Assembly: GCF_014638275.1 (NCBI RefSeq) | Contig: NZ_BMFJ01000001.1 | Span: 1,290,338 to 1,354,337, forward strand | Source: Primorskyibacter flagellatus | Lineage (GTDB): Bacteria; Pseudomonadota; Alphaproteobacteria; Rhodobacterales; Rhodobacteraceae | Length of the DNA stretch: 64,000 bases | Direction of reading: 5' to 3' | Shown here: piece by piece, positions 17,000 to 24,839 of the stretch | Layout: the number at the start of each line of letters is the position of its first letter | Numbering within the stretch: position 1 is the first letter of the stretch | Translations under genes and position numbers: made by a program | The notes under the pieces: model-generated | Database searches by the model: none | What the model saw: only the letters and a program-made list of their open reading frames with translations | Told to the model about the DNA's origin: nothing

Positions 17000-18181
17000 A
17001 TGACCCGCCCCCTGCCCCGTACCGCAACGACCTTTGCCCCGCCGGTGATGGAGGCCCGCCGCTGGCTGGCGGAGTCCACCCTGCCCGCGGGGATGGACCT
17101 CATCAACGTGTCGCAGGCCGCGCCAGTCGACCCGCCGACCGATGCCCTGCGCCGCGAGATCGCGCGCGTCGCGGTCGAAGACCCGCAGGCCCATCTCTAT
17201 GGTCCGGTGCTCGGCCTGCCCGCGCTGAGGGAGGAGGTCGCCGGCCAGTGGCTTACGGCGTATGGCGGAGAGATCACCCCCGCCCATGTCGCCATCACCT
17301 CCGGCTGCAATGAAGCCTTCTGCGCCACCATCGCCACGCTTTTGGCCGAGGGCGACGAGGTGCTGCTGCCGGTGCCCTGGTACTTCAACCACAAGATGGC
17401 GCTGGACATGATCGGCGCGGTCGCGGTGCCCCTGCCGACCGATGCGGCGCTGCTGCCGGACGTCGCGGCGGCCGAGGCGCTTGTCACCGACCGCACCCGC
17501 GCCATCGCCGTCGTCAGCCCGAACAATCCGGCGGGGGTCGAATACCCGGCAGAGCTGATCGGCGCGCTTTACGATCTGTGCGAAAGCCGCGGCATCACCC
17601 TGATTCTGGACGAAACCTACCGCGATTTCCATTCCTCCGACCTGCCGCTGCACGATCTGTTCACCCGGCCCGACTGGGACCGGACGCTGGTGCAGCTCTA
17701 TTCCTTCTCCAAGGCCTACCGGCTGACGGGGCACCGGGTTGGCGCAATGCTCGCCTCGCCCGCGCGGCTGGCGGAGGTGGAGAAATACCTCGACACCGTC
17801 ACCATCTGCCCGGCCCAGATCGGACAGTTCGCTGCGCTCTGGGGGATGCGCAACCTCGGCCAGTGGCTTGCGGGGGAACGGGCGGAAATCCTCGCCCGCG
17901 GCGATGCGATCCGCGCCGGCTTTGCCCCGCTGGCACAGAAGGGCTGGAAGCTGCGCGGGGCGGGCGCCTATTTCGCCTATCTGGAACATCCCTTCGACGC
18001 GCCGTCGGACGTGATCGCGAAACGGCTGGTGGCGGAAGCCGGGATTCTGATGCTGCCGGGTACCATGTTCACGCCGGAGGGCGACGCCTTCGGGCAGCGC
18101 ACGATGCGGGTGGCCTTCGCCAATCTCGACGCGGCGGGGATCGCGCGGATGATCGACCGGCTGGCGGGGTTTACGGGCTGA
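17000..18181 (+). CDS. Class I/II PLP-dependent aminotransferase
   Basis: 393 aa, fold type I. The PLP lysine is in YSFSKAYRLTGHRVG (about residue 238). The conserved Asn/Pro stretch is VSPNNPAGVEYP and the Asp that pairs with the pyridine nitrogen is in LILDETYRDF. The ending MRVAFANLD is also typical. It is the last gene of the importer operon, 3 bp after livM, which suggests that it deaminates the imported amino compound. The specific substrate and keto-acid partner are not deducible. Confidence 0.88.
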   Translation: MTRPLPRTATTFAPPVMEARRWLAESTLPAGMDLINVSQAAPVDPPTDALRREIARVAVEDPQAHLYGPVLGLPALREEVAGQWLTAYGGEITPAHVAITSGCNEAFCATIATLLAEGDEVLLPVPWYFNHKMALDMIGAVAVPLPTDAALLPDVAAAEALVTDRTRAIAVVSPNNPAGVEYPAELIGALYDLCESRGITLILDETYRDFHSSDLPLHDLFTRPDWDRTLVQLYSFSKAYRLTGHRVGAMLASPARLAEVEKYLDTVTICPAQIGQFAALWGMRNLGQWLAGERAEILARGDAIRAGFAPLAQKGWKLRGAGAYFAYLEHPFDAPSDVIAKRLVAEAGILMLPGTMFTPEGDAFGQRTMRVAFANLDAAGIARMIDRLAGFTG

Positions 18182-18227
18182 CGGCATCGTTCCCCGTGTC
18201 CTCCATGCGCCGTTATTCCCCCGCGCT

Positions 18228-18313
18228 CCGTCATCCTCGGACCTGATCCGAGGATCTCCCGGTCGTGACGCGCCGAAGGGCCGGAGATCCTCCGGTCAAG
18301 CCGGAGGATGACG
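18228..18313. repeat. Composite inverted repeat, family 1, copy 3
   Basis: Left module 18228-18258 and right module 18284-18313 (variant CCTCCGG...CCGGAGG) lie in opposite orientation, in the 568-bp gap between the aminotransferase and ppiD genes. Confidence 0.85.
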
Positions 18314-18417
18314 CGGCTCGGGTGTCATCCGATCCGCCTTCCTCCCCCGCCACGCTCCCCGCCGTGTTCCTTCCTTCCCGCACGCTCCGCTCCCCCGCCA
18401 CGCTCCTCCCTCGCCCC

Positions 18418-18524
18418 ACGCTCCGTCATCCTCGCCCCGCGCTCCGTCATCCTCGGACTTGATCCGAGGATCTCCCCGTCTCGCCCCAAACCACGACATC
18501 CTCCGGTCAAGCCGGAGGATGACG
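18418..18524. repeat. Composite inverted repeat, family 1, copy 4, with a truncated duplicate
   Basis: A full pair occupies 18444-18474 and 18496-18524. Directly before it, 18418-18437 repeats the CGCTCCGTCATCCTCG lead of the element and then breaks off; the same lead also occurs at 18224. A more decayed relative is at about 18583-18602. The rest of 18182-18749 is strongly pyrimidine-rich on this strand and holds no gene I can support; the ppiD promoter should lie near its end. Confidence 0.75.
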
Positions 18525-18749
18525 CACTACCACAACTCCCTTCACGCACCGGCCGCACTCGCCCCCTCGCCCCGTCATCCCCGGACCCGACCCGACCACC
18601 TCCCGCCCCCGGACAGCGAAACATCCGGCACCGCCAGCACCCCCGACCACCGTACGGTGCCCCCCTTGCCCCGCTGCCCCGGGCCCATTAGACACGGACC
18701 GCAAGAAAGCCGCATCCAGACGCGGCGCAGACCGGAGGCCCTGGCAGAG

Positions 18750-20588
18750 ATGGCGAAGAAACGCGGCAATACCGCAATGTGGGTCCTCATGGGCCTGCTG
18801 ATCCTCGGGCTTGGCGGCTTCGGGGCGACCAGCTTTACCGGCTCCCTGCGCTCCGTCGCGTCGGTCGGCAGCCGGGACATCACCCCGAACGAATATGGCC
18901 GCGCGCTGCAGAATGAACTGCGCGCGCTCGAGGCGCAGGCGGGTCAGGCGATCTCCTTCGAACAGGCGCAGTCCGCCGGCATCGACCGACAGGTGCTCGC
19001 CCGGCTCATCAGCGAGGCCGCCGTCGACGACGAAGCCGACCGCATCGGCCTGTCGGTCGGGGACACGACCGTGGCCAAGCAGGTGCAGGACATTCCCGCC
19101 TTCAAGGGTATCGACGGCAAGTTCGACCGGGAAAGCTACAAGTTCGCGCTCGACCGCGTCGGGATGAGCGAATCCGAATTCGAACGCGGGCTGCGCCGCG
19201 AAACCTCCCGCGCGCTGGTGCAGGGGGCGGTGGTATCGGGCAAGTCCCTGCCCGACAGCTATATCGACACGATCCTGACCTATGTGTCCGAACGCCGCCG
19301 GGTGTCCTGGGTGCGGCTCGACTCCACGCTGCTGCCCGAAGAGACGCTGACGCCGTCGGAAGAGGATCTGAAGGCGCTTTACGACGAACGTATCGCCGAT
19401 TTCACCCGGCCCGAGATCAAGCGCATCACCTATGCCTGGCTCACCCCCGAGATGATCCTCGACCAGGTCGAGGTGGACGAGGACCTGCTGCGCGCCGAAT
19501 ACGAAGCGCGCGCCGCGGACTACAACCGGCCCGAACGGCGGCTGGTCGAACGGCTTGTCTATGCCGACGAGGGCCGTGCGCAGGCGGCGAAGGACCAGCT
19601 TGACAGCGGTGCGTCGGATTTCGAAAAGCTGGTGGCGGACCGTGGGCTCGACCTCAACGACATCGACATGGGCGACGTGTCCAAGGCCGATCTGGGCGCG
19701 GCCGGGGAAGAGGTCTTTGCGGCGCAGTCCGGTGACGTGGTCGGCCCGATCGACACCGATCTCGGCCCCGCCTTCTTCCGCGTGAACGGCATTCTCGCTG
19801 CCGAAACCACATCCTACGAGGACGCGCTGCCCGAACTGCGGGCAGAGGTCGCCACCGACCGCGCCCGCCGCCGCATCGCCGGTGAGGCGGAACCGGCCGA
19901 GGACCTGCTCGCCTCCGGCGCGACGCTGGAAGAACTGGCCGCCGACAGCGACCTGACGCTCGGCACGATCGACTGGGCACCGGGTCAGAACGAAGGTATC
20001 GCCGCCTACGAGGGCTTTGACGAGGCCGCCGAGGCGCTTACCCAGGACGACTACCCCGAAATCGCCCAGCTCTCCGATGGCACGATCTACGCCATGCGTC
20101 TGGACGAGGTCATCGCCCCCGAACCCGCCCCCTTTGAGGACGTGCGCGAACGGGTCAACGCGATCTGGGAGACCCGTCAGACCATGGAACGGCTGCGCAC
20201 GCTGGCCGCCGACTACATGGGCAAGCTGGCCGAGGCCGCCGATTTCGCGTCACTCGGGCTCGAGGTCAACACGGAGGAGGCGCTGACCCGCAACGGCACC
20301 GTACTTGGCGCGCCGGACGATTTCGCGGCCCGCATCTTCGATATGGAGGAAGGCGACATGGCGGTGATCGACGGCTTCGGCGCCGTGCTGATCGCACGTC
20401 TGGACGAAGTGCTGCCGCCCAACCCCGAAGATCCGGAAACCGCAGGCCTGCGCAACAACATCCAGCAGCAGATGCAGAATTCGCTGGCCCAGGACCTCTA
20501 CCGCGCCTTCGCAGAGGATGTGCGCATCCGGGCCGGGGCCGAAATCGACCAGTCCGCGATCGCCGCGGTCAACGCCAACTTCCAGTAG
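18750..20588 (+). CDS. Peptidyl-prolyl cis-trans isomerase / periplasmic folding factor, PpiD-like
   Basis: 612 aa. A short basic N-terminus (MAKKRGNTAMW) is followed by one membrane anchor (about residues 9-30). A SurA/PpiD N-terminal chaperone region comes next (QVLARLISEAAVDDEADRIG, FDRESYKFALDRVGMSE). Then comes a parvulin-like domain (about 230-350) and a second, more degenerate repeat to the C-terminus. PpiD proteins sit in the inner membrane near the Sec exit and help periplasmic and outer-membrane proteins fold. The start at 18750 removes a long non-conserved extension that would run into the repeat region. Confidence 0.88.
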   Translation: MAKKRGNTAMWVLMGLLILGLGGFGATSFTGSLRSVASVGSRDITPNEYGRALQNELRALEAQAGQAISFEQAQSAGIDRQVLARLISEAAVDDEADRIGLSVGDTTVAKQVQDIPAFKGIDGKFDRESYKFALDRVGMSESEFERGLRRETSRALVQGAVVSGKSLPDSYIDTILTYVSERRRVSWVRLDSTLLPEETLTPSEEDLKALYDERIADFTRPEIKRITYAWLTPEMILDQVEVDEDLLRAEYEARAADYNRPERRLVERLVYADEGRAQAAKDQLDSGASDFEKLVADRGLDLNDIDMGDVSKADLGAAGEEVFAAQSGDVVGPIDTDLGPAFFRVNGILAAETTSYEDALPELRAEVATDRARRRIAGEAEPAEDLLASGATLEELAADSDLTLGTIDWAPGQNEGIAAYEGFDEAAEALTQDDYPEIAQLSDGTIYAMRLDEVIAPEPAPFEDVRERVNAIWETRQTMERLRTLAADYMGKLAEAADFASLGLEVNTEEALTRNGTVLGAPDDFAARIFDMEEGDMAVIDGFGAVLIARLDEVLPPNPEDPETAGLRNNIQQQMQNSLAQDLYRAFAEDVRIRAGAEIDQSAIAAVNANFQ

Positions 20589-20686
20589 CGCGGATGCCGG
20601 TCCCGGCCCCCGCCGCGTCGCTCTGCGGTCTTTGCGGCGCGACGGGGGCGGCCTAGTCTCGCGCCATCATCGCCCGCGGAGCCGCC

Positions 20687-22732
20687 ATGTCCGATCCGAC
20701 CGACCAGCCCCTCGTCATCTTCACCCCTTCGGGGAAACGCGGGCGGGTGGCTCCGGGGACCTCGGTGCTCGCCGCGGCGCGCCAGCTCGGTGTCGATCTC
20801 GACTCCGTCTGCGGCGGGCGGGGGATCTGTTCCAAATGCCAGGTCACGCCCTCCTACGGGGAGTTCGCCAAGCACGGCGTCACGGTGCGCGAGGGCGCGC
20901 TGTCCGACTGGAACGCGGTCGAACAGCGGTATGACGACAAGCGTGGGCTGCCCAAGGGGCGGCGGCTTGGCTGCCAGGCCTGCGTGATGGGCGACGTGGT
21001 GCTGGACGTGCCGCCCGAAAGCCAGGTGCACCGGCAGGTCATCCGCAAATCCGCTGACACCCGCCCCATGGTCATGGACCCGGCCACCCGGCTGTTCTTC
21101 GTCGAGGTGGCGGAGCCGGACATGCACGAGCCCTCGGGCGATTTCGAACGGCTCTCCGCCGCGCTTGCGGAGCAGTGGGAGGTCACGGGGCTTACCGCCG
21201 ATCCGTCCTTCCTGCGCAAGCTGCAGGGCGCGCTGCGCAAGGGCGGCTGGCAGGTCACGGTGGCGGTCTACCGCGATCATACCGGCGCGGCACCGCATGC
21301 GCTGGAGATCTGGCCGGGGCTGCACGAAGGCGGGCTTTTCGGGCTGGCGATCGATCTCGGCTCCACCACCATCGCGGCGCATCTGACGGATCTGGAGACC
21401 GGAGAGGTAAAGGCGGCCTCCGGCCTGATGAACCCGCAGATCCGGTTTGGCGAGGACCTGATGTCCCGCGTTTCCTACGTGATGATGAACCCCGGCGGCG
21501 AAAAGGAACTGACCGAAGCCGTGCGCGGCGCGCTGGCCGATCTGGCGGGGGCGCTGGCCGAGGAGGCCGGGATCGACCCGTCGCTGATCGTGGAGGCCGT
21601 GGTGGTCTGCAACCCGGTCATGCACCACCTGCTGCTTGGCATCGACCCGACCGAACTGGGTCAGGCGCCCTTCGCGCTGGCGGTGTCCGGGGCGCTGTCC
21701 CTGCCCGCCTCGGACCTCGACCTGACGACGATCAACCCGCGTGCCCGCGCCTACCTGCTGCCCTGCATCGCCGGCCATGTCGGCGCGGATGCGGCGGCGG
21801 TGTCGCTCGCCACCGCGCCGGAGCTGTCGGAGGAGCTTATGCTGGTCATCGACGTCGGCACGAACGCGGAGATCCTGCTTGGCGACCGGACCCGCGTGCT
21901 GGCCTGCTCCTCTCCGACCGGGCCGGCGTTCGAGGGCGCGCAGATCTCCTCGGGCCAGCGCGCCGCGCCCGGGGCCATCGAACGGGTGGAGATTGACCCG
22001 GCCACCAAGGAACCGCGGTTCCGCGTGATCGGCAGCGATCTCTGGTCCGACGATCCGGGCTTTGCCGCCGCCATCGCACAGACCGGCGTGACCGGCATCT
22101 GCGGCTCGGGCATCATTGAGGCGGTGGCAGAGATGCGCATGGCCGGGCTGCTCGACCCCTCCGGCCTGATCGGATCGGCGGAACAGACCGGCACGCCGCG
22201 CAGTCAGCCCGAGGGACGGACCCATGCCTACCTGATCCACGACGGCAGCGCCGAGGGCGGGCCGCGCATCACCGTTACGCAGGGCGACATCCGGGCGATC
22301 CAGCTGGCGAAGTCCGCGCTTTACGCAGGCGCGCGGCTGCTGATGGACGAACGCGGGGCCGACCGGGTGGACCGCGTGGTTCTGGCCGGGGCGTTCGGGG
22401 CGCATATCTCGCCAAAGCACGCGATGGTGCTGGGGATGATCCCCGACGCGCCGCTGGATCATGTAAGCTCCGCCGGGAACGCCGCCGGGACAGGCGCGCG
22501 GATGGCGCTCTGCTCCGTCGCGGCGCGGCGGCAGGTCGAAGAGGGCGTGACGAAGATCACCAAGATCGAGACCGCCATCGCCCCGCGGTTCCAGGAGCAT
22601 TTCGTCGCCGCCAACGCGATCCCGCATGCGGTCGATGCCTTTCCTGAGCTGTCGAAGATCGTCGACCTGCCCGCGGTGTCGTTCAATTCCGGCGACGGTG
22701 CCTCGGGCGGGCGGAGACGCAAACGGCGCTGA
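20687..22732 (+). CDS. RamA/RACo-like corrinoid protein reductive activator (ASKHA, DUF4445)
   Basis: 681 aa. The N-terminal 2Fe-2S ferredoxin-like domain has Cys42, Cys48 and Cys51 in VCGGRGICSKC plus Cys96/Cys99 in GCQAC. The large C-terminal ASKHA domain has phosphate loops AIDLGSTTIAAHL (about residue 220) and VIDVGTNAEILL (about 386), and GSGIIEAVAEM. RACo/RamA proteins use ATP to drive reduction of accidentally oxidised Co(II) corrinoid back to Co(I) on methyltransferases. A likely client is the split methionine synthase, whose homocysteine domain is encoded at 8690. Like that protein it ends in an Arg-rich tail (GGRRRKRR). Confidence 0.87.
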   Translation: MSDPTDQPLVIFTPSGKRGRVAPGTSVLAAARQLGVDLDSVCGGRGICSKCQVTPSYGEFAKHGVTVREGALSDWNAVEQRYDDKRGLPKGRRLGCQACVMGDVVLDVPPESQVHRQVIRKSADTRPMVMDPATRLFFVEVAEPDMHEPSGDFERLSAALAEQWEVTGLTADPSFLRKLQGALRKGGWQVTVAVYRDHTGAAPHALEIWPGLHEGGLFGLAIDLGSTTIAAHLTDLETGEVKAASGLMNPQIRFGEDLMSRVSYVMMNPGGEKELTEAVRGALADLAGALAEEAGIDPSLIVEAVVVCNPVMHHLLLGIDPTELGQAPFALAVSGALSLPASDLDLTTINPRARAYLLPCIAGHVGADAAAVSLATAPELSEELMLVIDVGTNAEILLGDRTRVLACSSPTGPAFEGAQISSGQRAAPGAIERVEIDPATKEPRFRVIGSDLWSDDPGFAAAIAQTGVTGICGSGIIEAVAEMRMAGLLDPSGLIGSAEQTGTPRSQPEGRTHAYLIHDGSAEGGPRITVTQGDIRAIQLAKSALYAGARLLMDERGADRVDRVVLAGAFGAHISPKHAMVLGMIPDAPLDHVSSAGNAAGTGARMALCSVAARRQVEEGVTKITKIETAIAPRFQEHFVAANAIPHAVDAFPELSKIVDLPAVSFNSGDGASGGRRRKRR

Positions 22733-22737
22733 CCGGA

Positions 22738-22773
22738 GCCTCCGGCGGGGATATTTGGAGCAAGATGAATGCG
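22738..22773 (+). repeat. Gene-end repeat, family 2, copy A
   Basis: GCCTCCGGCGGGGATATTTGGAGCAAGATGAA begins 5 bp after the stop of the RamA-like gene. With the preceding CCGGA it can form a short CCGGAG/CTCCGG hairpin followed by ATATTT. The same sequence recurs at 26821-26857 and 32688-32720. The remainder of the 182-bp gap up to 22915 should carry the promoter of the VPLPA gene. Confidence 0.8.
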
Positions 22774-22914
22774 ATTTCGCCTTGCCATAAATATCCAGAG
22801 CCGCAACGTCGCCGCACGAGCTGCGCCGGGGCGGGCCGACGCTGAATGATTTTCCTGTTGCCTGACAGAGGGAAAGCGCGCAGACTTCATTCAGTTTTAT
22901 CGAAAGTCATTGCC

Positions 22915-23601
22915 ATGCGCCGTTTGCTTCTTGCCCTCGCCCTGATTGCCCTTCCCCATGTCGCCGCCGCGAGCACCGTGTTTCAGGTCGCCAGCGGCAG
23001 CGGGTCCCTGTCCTTCGACCGTTTCGATGCCACGCTCGGCACGCTGACTCAGGTCGATCTGGTGCTGACGCGGACGACGCCGGTCGGTTTCACGATGTTT
23101 CCGGGCCCGGAGCCGACCCTGCCGACGACTGCAACGTTTTCCCTGGGAGGATTGTCGATTCTCTCTGCCGGAGCGACGCCGCCGGTCGTGGATGTCTACA
23201 CCGTAAGCGGCACCACCATCCCGCTGGTTCAGGGCGGCTATGGCAGCGCGGTGAGCATGACCATGAACTGGCGCTTCAGCGCGGTCACCGACCTGATCGG
23301 CTTTGCCATCGACGTGGAGACTCCGGCGCCGAACCTCCTGATTTTCTCGCCCGTTGTGCAGGATATCGCACTGACGCTGGCCGATTTCACCGGGCCCGGG
23401 CAGATGACATGGGCCGACAGCCTGCTTCCGGCCGCGGCCGGTCAGGCGGTCTTCCTGCCCGGCGCGACCAGCCTTGTCGCGCAGGTAACCTATACCTACG
23501 ACGCCGCCGCGGTGCCGCTTCCGGCCACGGCGCTGCTGCTTGGCGCGGCGGTGGCGGGGTTCGGCGTTCTGGGGCGGCGGCGGGCACGCAAAGCCGCTTG
23601 A
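22915..23601 (+). CDS. Secreted VPLPA-CTERM sorting protein (probable choice-of-anchor type)
   Basis: 228 aa. Signal peptide MRRLLLALALIALPHVAAAS is followed by a beta-rich body with SLSFDRFDATLGTLTQVDL near its start, a pattern I associate with choice-of-anchor E domains. The C-terminus AAVPLPATALLLGAAVAG plus GRRRARKAA is a VPLPA-CTERM: Pro-rich motif, hydrophobic helix, basic tail. In Rhodobacterales this is the sorting signal recognised by an exosortase, whose gene is not in the window. The start at 22915 is chosen because it yields a clean signal peptide. A second VPLPA protein is encoded at 56081. Confidence 0.85.
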   Translation: MRRLLLALALIALPHVAAASTVFQVASGSGSLSFDRFDATLGTLTQVDLVLTRTTPVGFTMFPGPEPTLPTTATFSLGGLSILSAGATPPVVDVYTVSGTTIPLVQGGYGSAVSMTMNWRFSAVTDLIGFAIDVETPAPNLLIFSPVVQDIALTLADFTGPGQMTWADSLLPAAAGQAVFLPGATSLVAQVTYTYDAAAVPLPATALLLGAAVAGFGVLGRRRARKAA

Positions 23602-23638
23602 CCGCCCGGCGGGCTTCACCTAAGCGTGGCGGCACCTC

Positions 23639-23712
23639 GCGGGTGTAGCTCAATGGTAGAGCAGCAGCTTCCCAAGCTGACGACGAGGGTTCGATTCCCT
23701 TCACCCGCTCCA
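23639..23712 (+). tRNA. tRNA-Gly (anticodon CCC)
   Basis: 74 nt including an encoded CCA. The acceptor stem is GCGGGTG/CACCCGC, the D-loop region TAGCTCAATGGTAGAGCA, the anticodon loop TTCCCAA with CCC at 34-36, and the T-arm AGGGTTCGATTCCCT. Confidence 0.95.
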
Positions 23713-23735
23713 ATCCGCCCCGGATCGTTTCGCGC

Positions 23736-24833
23736 GTGATCTCCAGACCGAACATCAACCCGCGACTGATCCTCCTTCACCTCGGCCTGATCCTTCTTGG
23801 CGCCCTCGGCGGGCTTGCGGCGCAGGCTGTCGGACTGCCCCTGCCCTTCATCCTCGGCAGCCTGATCGTGGTGGCGCTGGCCACGCAGGTGTCCGAACTT
23901 GTGGTGCGCGATCCGCAGCGGGCGCTGCTGCCGCCGGGGTTCAAGTTCAACGACACCTTCCGCGCGATCTTCATCGCGGTGATCGGCATGACCATCGGTA
24001 CGCGCATCACGACCGAGGTGCTGATGTCCCTGCCCCGCGCCGCGTTTTCCTTCGCCGCGCTGACGCTGTTCGTGCCACTTACCTTCTGGGTGAACTACCT
24101 GATCTTCCGCCGGGTCGGCGGGTACGATCATCCGACGGCACTGTTCTCCGCCTCTCCCGGCGGGCTGTACGAGGCGATGCTGTTCGGCGAACAGACCGGC
24201 GCTGACATGCGGCAGCTGATGCTTGCGCAGTTCCTGCGGATCATCTTCGTGGTGACCCTGCTGCCGATCGGCATGTCGCTTTATGTCGGCCATCCGGTCG
24301 GATCCTCCGGCGGCATGCGTTTCGTGGCCGAGGGCACGGGGCTGGAGCATCTGCCGGTCGCCGCGCTGGTCGTGGGGCTTGGCCTGTATGGCGGGTTCAG
24401 GCTGCACCTGCCGGCGGCGCAGCTCATGGGGCCGCTGCTGCTTGGCGCGCTGGTGACGCTGAGCGGGCTGGCGGTGCTGGACCTGCCGAACTGGACCCTC
24501 TCGGCGTCGCAGATCGTCATCGGCACCACGCTCGGCACGCGGTTCACCGGCATCCGCCCCGCCATGCTGCTGCGCGGGGCATGGCTTGCGACCCTGACCG
24601 TGGGGGCGATGCTTCTGATCGGCACGGCGATGGCACTGGCGCTCCACCCGCTGTCCGGCGAGGCGGTGGACGTGCTGCTGACCTCCTTCGCGCCCGGCGG
24701 GGTGACGGAGATGGCGCTGATCGCGCTGTCGCTCAACGCCAACCCGGCCTTCGTGACGCTGCACCACGTCTACCGCATCATCCTGACGGTCTTCGTGCTG
24801 ACCTGGGCGGCGCGGCGGATGGACAGGGGCTGA
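23736..24833 (+). CDS. AbrB-family (ammonia monooxygenase-like) membrane protein
   Basis: 365-aa membrane protein with roughly ten helices built as two homologous halves. Each half has a Pro-Gly-rich re-entrant motif: FSASPGGLYEAMLF near residue 134 and TSFAPGGVTEMALIAL near 312. These duplicated PGG motifs define the AbrB/DUF (PF05145) family, annotated as putative ammonia monooxygenase or AbrB regulator although it is structurally a transporter-like membrane protein. Function is not established. The start is a GTG at 23736, only 24 bp after tRNA-Gly. Confidence 0.8.
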   Translation: MISRPNINPRLILLHLGLILLGALGGLAAQAVGLPLPFILGSLIVVALATQVSELVVRDPQRALLPPGFKFNDTFRAIFIAVIGMTIGTRITTEVLMSLPRAAFSFAALTLFVPLTFWVNYLIFRRVGGYDHPTALFSASPGGLYEAMLFGEQTGADMRQLMLAQFLRIIFVVTLLPIGMSLYVGHPVGSSGGMRFVAEGTGLEHLPVAALVVGLGLYGGFRLHLPAAQLMGPLLLGALVTLSGLAVLDLPNWTLSASQIVIGTTLGTRFTGIRPAMLLRGAWLATLTVGAMLLIGTAMALALHPLSGEAVDVLLTSFAPGGVTEMALIALSLNANPAFVTLHHVYRIILTVFVLTWAARRMDRG

Positions 24834-24839
24834 ACGCGG

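Noticed and set aside
23736..24833. Calling the AbrB-family protein a DNA-binding transcriptional regulator
   Set aside because: It is a polytopic membrane protein with duplicated PGG motifs and no SpoVT/AbrB DNA-binding fold; the name is historical.
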